A stretch of 64,000 nucleotides of DNA from contig OZ037766.1 in the NCBI GenBank assembly GCA_964035545.1, positions 29,164,173 to 29,228,172 on the forward strand, given 5' to 3'. Shown here piece after piece: positions 36,587 to 47,367 of the stretch. Origin of the DNA: Bugula neritina. Lineage: Eukaryota; Bryozoa; Gymnolaemata; Cheilostomatida; Bugulidae. The first letter of the stretch is position 1. Every line of letters starts with the position of its first letter. The notes below the pieces were generated by a model that was not told the DNA's origin, made no database searches, and saw only the letters and a list, made by a program, of their open reading frames with translations. A program made the translations under genes and the position numbers.

Positions 36587-37159
36587 TAGTGATCACTGAA
36601 TCAGCACTTTCATGAACACTCTTTCTAAAACTACGACTACTACTAGTATAATTGATAAATCATTGGAGGTTTGCACGAAACTATTATCCAATTGCAATAG
36701 CGTGCTGCAGCCTGATGACAGCGACTCCATTACTAACAATTTAAATTTTAAAGCTTTTGCTTTCCGCATTTTTTTTTATTATTTTGTGGCAAAATCTATA
36801 TAATAAATATCTTTACCGACTTGTCTTCAACACGTATTTATGAATGCTACTGGTTTTTAAGTGAGTAGTGTTACCGATAGGTGCTGAGATTTTAGAGTTT
36901 AGACTTTGATGAATTATTATTATAATTGCAAGACACGGATTCTAGTAATACTTCTACTTCTAGGTTCTAGTGTTTACTAGTACTGTAGTAGTAGTACTAG
37001 TAGTAGTACTAGTAGTTCTGCCTATGGCTATGCTCATCCTGATTCAGTGATTGAATTTGAGTTATTGTCTATTTGTAGAACTAAATACTGAGAGTGAAAG
37101 TGAATGAAATCACCAAAACTAAAAGTGAATGATAAATTAAATCAATTAGTAATTATACA
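36587..37159. promoter_or_regulatory. Bidirectional promoter region, GSR (-) and AGA copy A (+)
   Basis: The two start codons are 573 bases apart and point away from each other, so both promoters must lie in or near this stretch. It contains a tract rich in tagtagtactag words (36930-37020) and gagtgaaagtgaatg (37090-37110), resembling the 6-base-period texture seen elsewhere. No TATA box with good placement was recognised. Confidence 0.5.
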
Positions 37160-40100
37160 TTGTACTGGTTTATGATGGTTTTTATTAATAACTGGCGTTT
37201 TTATATACTACCCTTTTTGTCATTTAGTGGGCCACTATTTGTTTTTGGCCGCAATTCTGTTATTTTTAAACAAACTGGCAGTACAGATATTTATGCAAGC
37301 TATAGAAATCAGTTTAAGTTTCAAGATGCAATATTAAAAACTAAAAGCAATGTGAACGAAGCTCAAGTAGAAAATAGCTTCCAGGAGTTGGTCATCAATA
37401 CCTGGTCATTTTCTAATGCTACTAAGGCAGGTGAGCGAATTGCTTGTAGCTTTAGCACTAAACTTGTACTAGTATTTTCTTGTTATACTAAATAAGGCGT
37501 CAGAATAATAGTAATAGACATAACTAATATTTTTCAGATACAATCAAAACTTTAGACCAAAAAAAGAAAATGGTTATTGGAACTACATGGCATTATATCT
37601 GTAATTCTGTTTATTATCAGCTCATTTCACCGAAGCTATTTATGATAGACATTTATCATTATAATATATACATTACGGTATATAAGTGATTTAACTTGAT
37701 TGTTGCATTTTCGTTACATTTGCAACCGTTGCTATTTTTGTCAAGGGTGTGAACCTTTTTTTACCAATAAGGCATAGATTGTATTTTTATGATTATTCCG
37801 TTCATGATTATATAGCAAATAATTATACCTTTATTATTTTTAATCATAGTTAGATTAGTATTAGGCCATTATTAGATTATTTAAATAAGTCAAGTCAGAT
37901 TTTACTCATGAATACAAAAAAGTGATGCCAACCCAAGATAATTAGAATTAACTTGTAAGTCTTTGATCAGTTCAATGTATATGTATTGCTTGTTAAAACT
38001 TCCACTCTTTTTTATCAGAACTCTTTGACTTTCTCATTCACTTGGTAGACTGCTAGAACATAATGAATTGGTAGCGTCTGTCATAGCGATTTTAAATTGG
38101 AATATATATTTGACATGTATTTTAGGCTGGAATGCATTACAAAAGACACACTCGGCGCTGGATGCTGTAGAAATGGGATGCATGCAGTGTGAGATTGAGC
38201 AGTGTGATGGTACTGTAGGATATGGAGGAAGTCCAGATGAGACTGGTGAAACCACCCTCGATGCAATGATCATGGATGGGTACACATGTTACTATTTACT
38301 TTACTTGAAAGATGCATATTTGTAGACTGCATTTTCTATAAGGGTTCTTTTAGTTTCATATTTGCTGCTTCTACATGTTGTAGAATTTTTCATGTAAATG
38401 GCAAAAATGTTACATGCATAATGTAGTTGAAGTTTGATATAATTTAATCATTTAAAAAGCGTAATAAACAGGGTTTTTGAAATCTGTAGAAAATGGGCGT
38501 CTGGACACCCGCTACTTCCGCATACTCTAATTGGTTAAGATATTGTATGTATACAAAGCCATGCGGTTTAGTTTTACTGCTGCAAGCAAACATTTTCCAA
38601 AGATTTGCAGATTACATCATAATCGGGATTCTACCAGATTTGCTATTTATAAACAGGTATTTTATGATAATGGTTTTATTGACAGACCCACCCATGATGT
38701 TGGTGCAGTGGGTGGTCTGAGAAGAGTTAAGCAAGCTATATCAGTAGCTAGGGCTGTAATGACTCATACTACCCACACCATGCTGGTTGGAGACGCAGCT
38801 ACTAGGTGAGTTTTTTTCTATGCACACCTCACAATAAATTTGTAAACAAGACTATTGGTAGTTAAATTAACTTTGTACGTAACAGTAGCAACATTTTTAT
38901 ACAAAAAAATTTCTGTGCACATGGTTTTAGTTTCTAGCTGTTGATTGCCAATTATATTGCAGTTTAATTAACTACATACATTCTAGTTAGATGCTTTCCT
39001 TCCTTCTCATCTCTTGATATGCAGCCATGTTAGAGTAGAACCCAAGCTATGCTCTGCATGACTGAATTTGCCTGGTAGATAAGTTTTCTGTATATGTTGT
39101 AATAATGTGGCTTCTCTTGTCATTAAAATATGAAGCTTTCTGCCATCAAAGTACAAAGGTCAAAGTCTACACAATAATAAATTGGGTCATCACTGCTTAT
39201 GGGAAAATAACAAGCCTGTAACATCCAACTTTTATGTAAGGATAATATTGTATCAGTGTATATCAAAGTCCTATTAGTTGAACCATATTTTCTAGTCTGT
39301 ATTCTCTGTAGCTTTGCTCTGGAGATGGGGTTTCCAGAATCTAATCTAACTACAATGAGGTCCAGACAAATATATGAGAAATGGCGTAGTGCCAACTGCC
39401 AGCCTAATTTCCATCAAGTAAGTGGTGCTACATGCAGGGGAAATTGTCTGCCCTATACTATTCAGTTGTCCCACATTTTCCTTCAGTGAACACAACAAAT
39501 ATAATGTTCAATGGGATTTGTCAACTCTTTACCATTTTCTTTTGACAAAATATAAATTATTAGGGCTTCTTTGAAAGTCAAACTAAGCTTAAGAAGTTGG
39601 TAATAATTTTATATGAGAGGGTAAAGTGATGAATATTGTAGAATGTGACTCCAGATCCTAAAAATTCTTGTGGCCCCTACAAACCGATTCCATCTAAGAA
39701 AACAGATAGAGTTGAGGCTACAGCGAATAAATACATTTCTAAAGACAATCACGACACAATTGGTATGATAGCCATTGATTCTAAGGGGAGAATCGCTGGT
39801 GGGACATCAACTAACGGAGCCAATCACAAAGTACCAGGGTATGTATTACACTGTGTAGTGGGGACCACTGGATAAACACATCACTACACACTGTGTTGAT
39901 TGTGTTTTAAGAAGTTCAGTTGAATTACAAATGCAAGAAACCTGCAATAAAATAGCCTCCAAATACCAGTTGATTGGTTAGAAAAAATTCAGGTTTGAAC
40001 TGCTGTGGATTCAACTTTGTAATAGCCTTAGTTTTTATATGGCCAGTACGGTTATTGCTGTATAAAAATATACAACTTTCAATGAGTTATCTCCTCGCTA

Positions 40101-41751
40101 CACCTGGCTAATAATATGTAGATGGTTTGTATTGTGTTACATAAACTTTCACACCTATAAGGTCATAGTCCTGTACGGTGACCGGTATTGTGTTACATGT
40201 TACATGTCTTATATAAATAAGTCAAACTAATTTAACTATTGGCTTTAATTAGTTATTTTCTGGCTAAAATTCTTGTACCAAAGAGACGTAGATGGTTGTC
40301 TCTATCCTTCGGGAAAAATAATTTTTGATAAAGTGCTGTGGAAGAGAGTTTAAAGGGATGCTGTATTTCAAGTGTAATATTTATCTGCAATACCTTCAGG
40401 AGAGTTGGGGATAGTCCAATCACAGGAGCCGGTGCATACGTCGAGCAGGGAGTGGGCGGGGCTGTGGCCACAGGTGATGGTGACGTCATGATGAGGTTTG
40501 TTCCCAGGTGAGTATTCTCCTATACTATCCATTAGTATCCTATCTACTGTATATTACTCTTGGACATGTAAGAGACGATTAAACTATGTTGTTTCACAGT
40601 TTCCATGCTGTCATGTTGATGGCTTCTGGGATGAAGCCAGATGCTGCCGCTAAGACTGCTGTCGCTAAGATAACCAAGAAATACCCACAATTCTCAGGAG
40701 CTCTTGTTGCAGTGGATATGAATGGTAATATGGGTAAGTTAAACAGATGTTTATATCACCTCTTTGTTTACCTGCAGCATGATGCTTGCCCTAACTATTT
40801 ACATTTCATAGAACTGCAATTGTTGAGTTACATCCACCTATGCAAGAAATAATATTTATTTATGGCAAGTTAAAATAGTTTTTATCTTGTGGTTTATATT
40901 TATTGTTTATACAAAACCAAGAACATGTGCATTTTAATGTTAATTTCTCATATCACAAATACTAAAACGAATTGGTTAAATAAATGTAGTGTTGTATTGG
41001 AATATTTTATAATATAGCATCTTTGAGGTTTATTATTTTCATGCCGCACTACATATTTTCGAACAGAGTCTAGTAAAAATAGCTTTAGACTTTTAATATA
41101 AAAACCATAAAGTGTTTTCCTAGCAAATTTCCATTTCTCTTACAAATATTAACTTTCACTTCAAAATTATGTCATGAACTATATTTTAATTTTGTAATAA
41201 TCTTCACATACTGCTACTATTTGTTAAACGTTTATTATACACTTTTATTGGTTTGGTAACTACACGTGATGAACACCTGTCTCTGATACTTTCATTTCTT
41301 AAAAATTTTCCCAAATTCATGAATAATCGACTTTTTTTCTAAATAATTCAGACTTTAAAACTAACCAGTGAATAAACCCACTTGCTTCATTCTCTTTATT
41401 TGAATTTGCTCAATTTTATTGATCTGCTCAATTTGATTGCTGGGAAGGGGAGGGGGGAGATTTGCTGCTGCATATAAATATTAATAGAATCTGGTTTGCT
41501 TTGCTGAACAAATATTGTAAACTATTGCACTCACTTTTGCTGCTGTAGCATTGAATTGTTGATATTGCTCTAACACTATTTGTTTATATCTATATATGTT
41601 TGCTGTTTATATTTATATGTTTGCTGTTTATATTCATCTGTTTACAGGAGCTGCCTGTAACAATATAGATGGGTTTCCTTACACCTACAGAACTAGTAAA
41701 GATAGTGAAGTGAAAACAACCACTGTTAAATGCAGCCATTCTAATAGCTAA
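37160..41751 (+). CDS. AGA: N(4)-(beta-N-acetylglucosaminyl)-L-asparaginase, copy A
   Basis: The eight exons are 37160-37430, 38126-38279, 38686-38805, 39312-39417, 39642-39838, 40400-40507, 40600-40733 and 41648-41751. They give 397 aa, all in phase; the human protein has 346. The enzyme is a lysosomal N-terminal-nucleophile hydrolase that cleaves the GlcNAc-Asn bond in glycoprotein breakdown. The N terminus is a hydrophobic signal peptide. Met5 and Met6 are alternative starts. Recognisable motifs are [46 protein letters not shown], and HDTIGM, where autocleavage before Thr frees the catalytic residue. GGTSTNG and [14 protein letters not shown] line the substrate pocket. Cysteines of the family's disulfides are kept. 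The extra length lies between the signal peptide and the conserved core. A near-identical paralog lies at 50391-54580. Confidence 0.94.
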
Positions 41752-43024
41752 AACTTATCTTATTTCTGTTTTTACTTTTATATTATAATTTTACAATATA
41801 ATGCTATGTAGACTTATATATGAGAATATTTTCTTTGAATTTAGCCTTAAAATCTTGCAATATAAGCTTAGAACTTCTCTACGCAGCTTTTTAACTGTTA
41901 GCAAGGCATATAATATAACGTCCAGATATACTTAAAACATTCCTTTCATGCATTTAATGTGTATATGAGGCTTAATTCAGAGTTGTTAATGTGGGTGTTT
42001 ACTAAGTCTTATGTGTGTAGAAGTCCTTGAATGGAATGTAGACATACAATGTCATTTGCTGAAACTTGGATGAAGGCAGCACTCAAACTTGCAAATCCTT
42101 CAACTGAACGAAAAGCGTGCTTATTAGTTTTACACAGACATGCTTTAAAGACTTTAGTGCCAAATGGTGCAGCAGCTTTTACTTTGAAATCTCAGGCTGA
42201 TTCAGTTGCCTTTTATTTTGAGAAATTCTCCAAGCCTGGTGCATGCATGAAGACTTGGGGTTGATGTTCCCAGTAGTTCCTATAGTGTGCTGGTTAGCCT
42301 GCTAGATTGCAAATTGGAGGTGGAGGCAGGGGTATTTTTACAGAAGGCTTTGAAATTATGTATGTGTACAATATGTAGGTAGTACTTAGCTAGTTTATGG
42401 TTCTGTGTGCTGAATGGTAGAAAGTTTACAGGCAAATTTGCACCATTAGATAATGGGTGCATATACAGCTGATGTTGCATATAAAAATGTATTTGTATTG
42501 TATCAATCTGGTATAAAATAAAAACATATAGTTGTAACTTTATATAACGAGAACTTGAACTGATAGTTCTAGTACTTTATTATTTCAAGTCTATGGCATC
42601 TAACAATATTAAAGCTAATCGCCCAGGAAAACACTGTTCACTAAAATTTTAAAGTTGAGTTTGGTAAATTGGATGCAGCTATTCTGAATAGTCATGAACA
42701 TAAACACCAGTATATGTAGAGGCAGCTCAAAATTGAAATTATTGATTCAAAAGCTGACGTCACAAGAGTAAACATAAAGATCTTTACTCGTTAGCAAACA
42801 CATGACAGAGTTATTTAGTCTTAAAATACGACTATAATATGTGCTGAAACCAAAAGCTCTGTTATTGTCAAAAGATCACAAGTTGTTTATGACATTTTTT
42901 TCTAAGCATTTTATTTCATTGCTAATATTTAATGCTTTGAAACAGCTAAAAGCTGTAGCTTTTCCTTACTGAATAGATTTAGGTTATGACGAAATAGCTT
43001 TGCACATACTAGCTAGTAGTAACA
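41752..43024. other. Spacer between AGA copy A and orphan gene 1
   Basis: The spacer holds the 3' UTR of AGA copy A and the orphan-family fragment described separately. An AATAAA lies near 42510 and may end the AGA transcript. If so, the fragment would be carried in its 3' UTR. Nothing else was recognised. Confidence 0.45.
42062..42241 (+). pseudogene. Fragment of orphan gene 2 (partial duplication)
   Basis: The sequence aligns with 49201-49382 of orphan gene 2 at high nucleotide identity. Shared runs include aacttggatgaaggcagcac and ttttattttgagaaattctc, with one in-frame 3-base deletion. The frame stays open over 42031-42264 (for example TWMKAALKLANPS, LHRHALK, AFYFEKFS) and then ends. There is no start region, no N-terminal domain and no matching exon around it. 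It is most simply a truncated copy left by the rearrangements that built this locus. A use as an alternative exon cannot be excluded. Confidence 0.75.
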
Positions 43025-43030
43025 TATAAA
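43025..43030 (+). promoter_or_regulatory. TATA box of orphan gene 1
   Basis: The word tataaa lies 114 bases upstream of the ATG, in a position that would give a leader of about 85 bases. The Kozak context of the ATG (acaaaATGG) matches that of orphan gene 2. Confidence 0.45.
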
Positions 43031-43143
43031 TTGCGTACCGTACCCACCTTCAGTTTAGTTTCATACGGGTTTTATTAACTGCTCAGCTGGTTTTTATTCA
43101 AACTCTGCTTAAGTTGAGCTTCCATTTATTAGTTTGAAACAAA

Positions 43144-44643
43144 ATGGCTGAATCCGTCAAATGTCCAGTTGAGGAAAATGCAGCTTATGCTGTCAATCAG
43201 TTTACAAAGTTGAGTCTCAAATGTGGAGTAAAGGGGGAAGCACAATTTCCAGGTGATTCAAAGAAGACCCTAAGCTGCTTTATTTCTTCCAGATTTGCAG
43301 GTTCGAATCCTTTGCAGAGCTATATGGGAGGAGATGCAAACTTTCAACTGGCTGCAAGTATTTTTGACAATGATACAGATTTGTTAGACAGTGATTTGCC
43401 AGCTCGCCCAGGATTTTTCAATCATCTAGGTAATGATTCAATGAAGCTAGTCTATAATCTATCAAATGCAATAAAGGATTTACCAGCTGGTTTAACTGTA
43501 TTGAAAAACATGTTTTCATCAAAGACCAACTCAAATTATGCAGAAGACATTGAAAGAACTGTGTTCCAGATGAGTGAGCCAGAGGGGCCAGAGGACATTC
43601 TACTTGAGCTTTGTCGGGCTGTGAACGAAATTATAAAGTATGCCTTAAATGCGTACTTGCCTTATATGGAAAGTGAATTTGGATGCAAGCACTTCTACAG
43701 GTTTCTAGAACGAGTAGAGTATTCTATCGAGACATTAATTGCAGTTATTATATCTAATTATGTTTTAATTCAAAAAGCTTTTCCTATTTTTTTAATTCTT
43801 GCAAACCTGCACATACTTTACCTACAAGAACTGGCCATGTGTGATTTCCGAAATTCTAGCATACTTGAGTGCAGTTGGGGTAAAAAAGTTGTTAAATGTT
43901 CCAAAATTTATGTATCTTTCACTATGCTGACTTTCACTCATTTGTGGAAAGCTAGAATTGAAGGCCTTTCCAAAGTCAGCATACAAGAAATGGAGCTGGA
44001 CAGAAAGTCAGCAGGTGACTTCAACAGTCAAAAGTTCATTAGGTTGAGAGCAGAATTTTTTGATGCATATGCCGGAAAGAATTTCCTTGTGTACAGACAA
44101 GAACAGATTTGCAAACTCGAAAATGTGGCTGCCTTGAAAGAAAAAATCAAAAATGAAGTTATGGCATATCAAAAAGATGTGTATATTCCATTAGTCATTG
44201 AGGATTTTTATGTTGCTTTACATCACCCTGAACGTGCTTGTGCCGCATGGCTAACACTTCAGCATCAACCAGTCAAGTTCCCAAAGTCAGAAAGTTTAGC
44301 ATGCTTATTCTACTCTGTAAAACTTCCATCATTACATAATCAGTTGAACTTCTTTAGGCCACATGTTAATTGTCAGGACAATAGTGATTCTGAAGATACA
44401 CCCAAAGGTTTATTTGCTAGTGTACAATTACATCCTACATTGACCTCCACTCCAATGCTAAACAAGATATCTCTTTGGACAGGAAGTGGGGATCCATTGT
44501 CGTTTATTAAAGGATATGCTTGCACATTTCTACGCAGGAGTCCATTCGAGGAAGAGCATGATATAATAATGGAAACTGCTTGTGTTCCAACAAATGTTTT
44601 GCCTGATTCTATACTCATTCCTGAAGGCTTTATTATTCTTTAA
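43144..44643 (+). CDS. Orphan family protein 1, intronless, function unknown
   Basis: A single uninterrupted frame of 499 aa has a good start context (acaaaATGGC). AATAAA at 44934-44939 may end the transcript. I do not recognise the family. It is a diverged paralog of the protein encoded at 47368-49609. Conserved pairs are LTVLKNMFSSK with LSVFEAIFKSK, LWKARIEGLSKVSI with HWKTRLEGISYVSI, and IMETACVP with LMEIACVP. Residues 1-95 are unique. Residues 95-190 look all-helical. Residues 194-236 are strongly hydrophobic (IETLIAVIIS..., then PIFLILANLHILYLQELA). A Trp at 268 starts the conserved LWKARIEGL block. The C-terminal 200 residues look mixed. No signal peptide is seen. The hydrophobic segment could be a buried central helix or a membrane segment. 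A remote likeness to a toxin-type helical bundle is discussed in the findings and is not part of this call. Confidence 0.8.
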   Translation: MAESVKCPVEENAAYAVNQFTKLSLKCGVKGEAQFPGDSKKTLSCFISSRFAGSNPLQSYMGGDANFQLAASIFDNDTDLLDSDLPARPGFFNHLGNDSMKLVYNLSNAIKDLPAGLTVLKNMFSSKTNSNYAEDIERTVFQMSEPEGPEDILLELCRAVNEIIKYALNAYLPYMESEFGCKHFYRFLERVEYSIETLIAVIISNYVLIQKAFPIFLILANLHILYLQELAMCDFRNSSILECSWGKKVVKCSKIYVSFTMLTFTHLWKARIEGLSKVSIQEMELDRKSAGDFNSQKFIRLRAEFFDAYAGKNFLVYRQEQICKLENVAALKEKIKNEVMAYQKDVYIPLVIEDFYVALHHPERACAAWLTLQHQPVKFPKSESLACLFYSVKLPSLHNQLNFFRPHVNCQDNSDSEDTPKGLFASVQLHPTLTSTPMLNKISLWTGSGDPLSFIKGYACTFLRRSPFEEEHDIIMETACVPTNVLPDSILIPEGFIIL

Positions 44644-44933
44644 GCCAATAATGCTGATCTTGCTAAACAGTAATACGTCTTTTAAAATGTTAATATAACA
44701 GGATGTAAAGGTTTTTAGTCATCGTATTTAACTAACAATTCTAGCTTTTGTTTTCAATACTAACTTCAAATATTACTATTATAGAATTTTTTCTTTGAGC
44801 TGTTTGATTTATTATTTTAGTTAGCTCCATTTTTATCAATTTAGTCTCATGCAGAGGAAAATTTTATGCTAGATTAAAAAACTTGTATTGGTAATTTAAA
44901 AAAATGATGGTATAGTTACATATTAATTTCTAA

Positions 44934-44939
44934 AATAAA
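44934..44939 (+). terminator. Polyadenylation signal of orphan gene 1
   Basis: AATAAA about 290 bases after the stop codon of the 499-aa frame; the first canonical signal downstream. Confidence 0.5.
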
Positions 44940-47302
44940 TGTTTTATGACTTTTTACTAAATTATTAGCAAAGCTTCATTGCTACCCAAAATACACCAAA
45001 GACCATTTAACTCTATTTTACAAATTATGTAATCAAAAGTACATAATTCACATTTTCCAAAGATTTTAACTAAAGGCAATCATATCTTTTATAAATTTAA
45101 TAAAACTTTGGTAAAAATTTAATCAAGATAACAAATCAGTTTTAGTAATTGTAGCGATATAAATAACAATCTGCGTAGAAAAAACTTTAATTCTGGTATA
45201 AACTAGAAAAAAAATGTGAAATATATATCTATTGCAGTGCAATTTATATTTAACAAGCATCTCATTCTATGAGAAAACAGCTTCAAGTTCCTTACAAGTT
45301 TGTAATATGGGATCCAGCTGCCACAACTGAGTATGGAGGATTCCAAAAGCTTACTATTTATACATATTTAGCAAAATAAATAAATTTCAGTAGAATTTTC
45401 TTATTGCAATGACTTGCTTGAGCACATGCAGTGTTTTTCAGCATTATTATAATGACATGCTGCTGTTTATTTATGCTTTGAATATATTGTCATTTATTAA
45501 TAGGTATGTTTTTTTTTCAAAACAAAATGTTAATTTTACAAGGAGATATAGTTGTTTTTTATTCATATATTTCACACATGTTCCGAGTCTTTATCTATGG
45601 TAGTATGGGTTGTTGAGTTGGCTAATGGCTGTATAATAAGCATGCTATATTTACATGGTTTGATAACTCCTGCTTTGAGCACACAAAGCATATGACTGAA
45701 TGCCCGCATGATGACATGCTGACTGACTCAATGCTTTAACCATATTAGATAAAAAACTGAGATTTTATTACCCTTTGGAAAATATGACGTATTATTTTAT
45801 TTGATACGCTCATACTAAGATTTCAACATGTTACAAACTGCAAGTTCTATTGTTAAAGTATACTTTTGCTCCTTGACACCTCTTTTTTATTTGTGCATGA
45901 TCATAACATTACATATATATTTAATATTACATGTTGCCAAAAATTAGCTGTCTTAAAAAAAATTATCGAGATGAAATACTAATTTAAAACCTTATATATT
46001 TATATCACTAAAGAACATAAAATGCATGAACTAAAAATTGTAGCAAAAGGGTAGCTGGTTTGATGTAAGCATAATCACTTTATATATTTAAAAATAAGAC
46101 AACTCTAAAAAAACAAAAAGACTTGGTTTATTAAAACAATCCAGTACAGCCTTACTATCTTTCTGAAAAAGCTTTTAGACAATGAAAAAGCTGTTACTTG
46201 GAAAATACTAGAATGAGTACCTTACAGACATGTTGATGTACTAGTAGATGCATATAATATGTTTCATTATTTTTGGACAAGCTCTCAATTCTCTTTTCAC
46301 AGTATAATTCAAAACTGAAAATGTTTCAGATAACTTTTCCAACATTGAAGATGCACTTAGGCAATTTGCATACCAGCATATACTCATATATTATTATAAT
46401 TCTCACTGCAGGGGTACACAACTAATGATTGTAAACAACCTCAAAATGTTAAGGTTTTGAACATGGCTGTCAGTGTGAGAGATCAAAAGTAATTAACTTT
46501 ATTGCTTATTTCCAAAACCAAATATTATAATAAACATGCCTTAATTTAAAAGTTCACATGAAGTAATTTGAATAATAATTTAATTGAATTACCATAAAAA
46601 GAAGCTATATAGGGAACAAAGTGAAGTTAAATAAGTGGAGATACTTTAAAGTATTCTGTTATCTTTATGAAAAGCAATGATGTCTTGTGAATCTTACATT
46701 TATATAATGGGATCTCTTCAAAAGAGAAGACAACTCTTACATGAGCTATATGTCATTTTATGCATGCATGTGCATGGTATAAAATGCATAGAAATACCGA
46801 GATAAAAGTATACATGGATTATTTTCAACCTTAATGATCACACATTACTTGGCAGTTTAAAGCAAAAGTAAAAAGTAGCTGAGACAATTGACAATATGCA
46901 AGGTATAATAACAATTCCTTTTCTAACTAACAAGACAGGGTTTGGGAAAGAATGGAGCTTTAATCTTTCTACTAACTTTTTATTAACTTGTACCATTATA
47001 AAAATTGGTGCAAATTTAGTTATTTTTAGAAGCACAGTATCTTCAGATAGACTTGCTTTTATTTCAATCAAACTTTGGAGCTGGTAGAGTCGGCTTGCTT
47101 GTTTGAATATTAATAGCCAATTACAGCTTTATTTCACCTTAACTGCACTGCAATTAGCTTAAACTTATAGCTACAACTTGCACAAGCTGATAATATAAAA
47201 TATTTGTCCAAAGTTTTCTATAAACAAAAGCAGAAAAAACTTTAAAAATTAGCCAGTTTTATAGCTAAATATTGTTTGGAAAGAATTTTAGACAGCACCT
47301 TT
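44940..47302. other. Spacer between the two orphan genes
   Basis: About 2.4 kb of AT-rich sequence has no supportable gene. The overlapping open frames at about 46838-47087 on both strands are short and unlike any family I know. The spacer contains the truncated SINE at 45691-45747. Confidence 0.5.
45691..45747 (-). mobile_element. Truncated SINE fragment
   Basis: The plus strand reads tatgactgaatgc, identical to 13 bases inside the 33254-33474 element. After a deletion comes catgctgactgactcaatgc followed by tttaacc, matching the head region of that element (catgcctactaattcaacgc followed by tctaacc). The B-box segment is missing, so this is an internally deleted old copy. Confidence 0.5.
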
Positions 47303-47308
47303 TATAAA
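47303..47308 (+). promoter_or_regulatory. TATA box of orphan gene 2
   Basis: The word tataaa lies 60 bases before the ATG, which would place the transcription start near 47335 and give a leader of about 30 bases. Confidence 0.45.
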
Positions 47309-47367
47309 GTTAGCAATAGTTTGTGTTGAACTCAAACTTTCTTCAAATTTATATAAAAAGACACAAA

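Noticed and set aside
36594-36606. Possible antioxidant response (MARE-like) site cactgaatcagca next to the GSR start
   Set aside because: Two or three mismatches to the consensus, including the central base, and it would lie within about 20 bases of the ATG, probably in the leader. Not strong enough to call.
45600-45672. A second tRNA-like head (tgagttggctaatggc, then ggtttgataactcc)
   Set aside because: The A- and B-box words are only approximate and the spacing is off. It may be part of the deleted SINE nearby, but it cannot be aligned with confidence.
46838-47087. Overlapping open frames of 77 and 63 codons on opposite strands
   Set aside because: Mirror-image open frames in AT-rich spacer. 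Neither has splice-consistent extension or recognisable motifs, and one ends just before the promoter of orphan gene 2.
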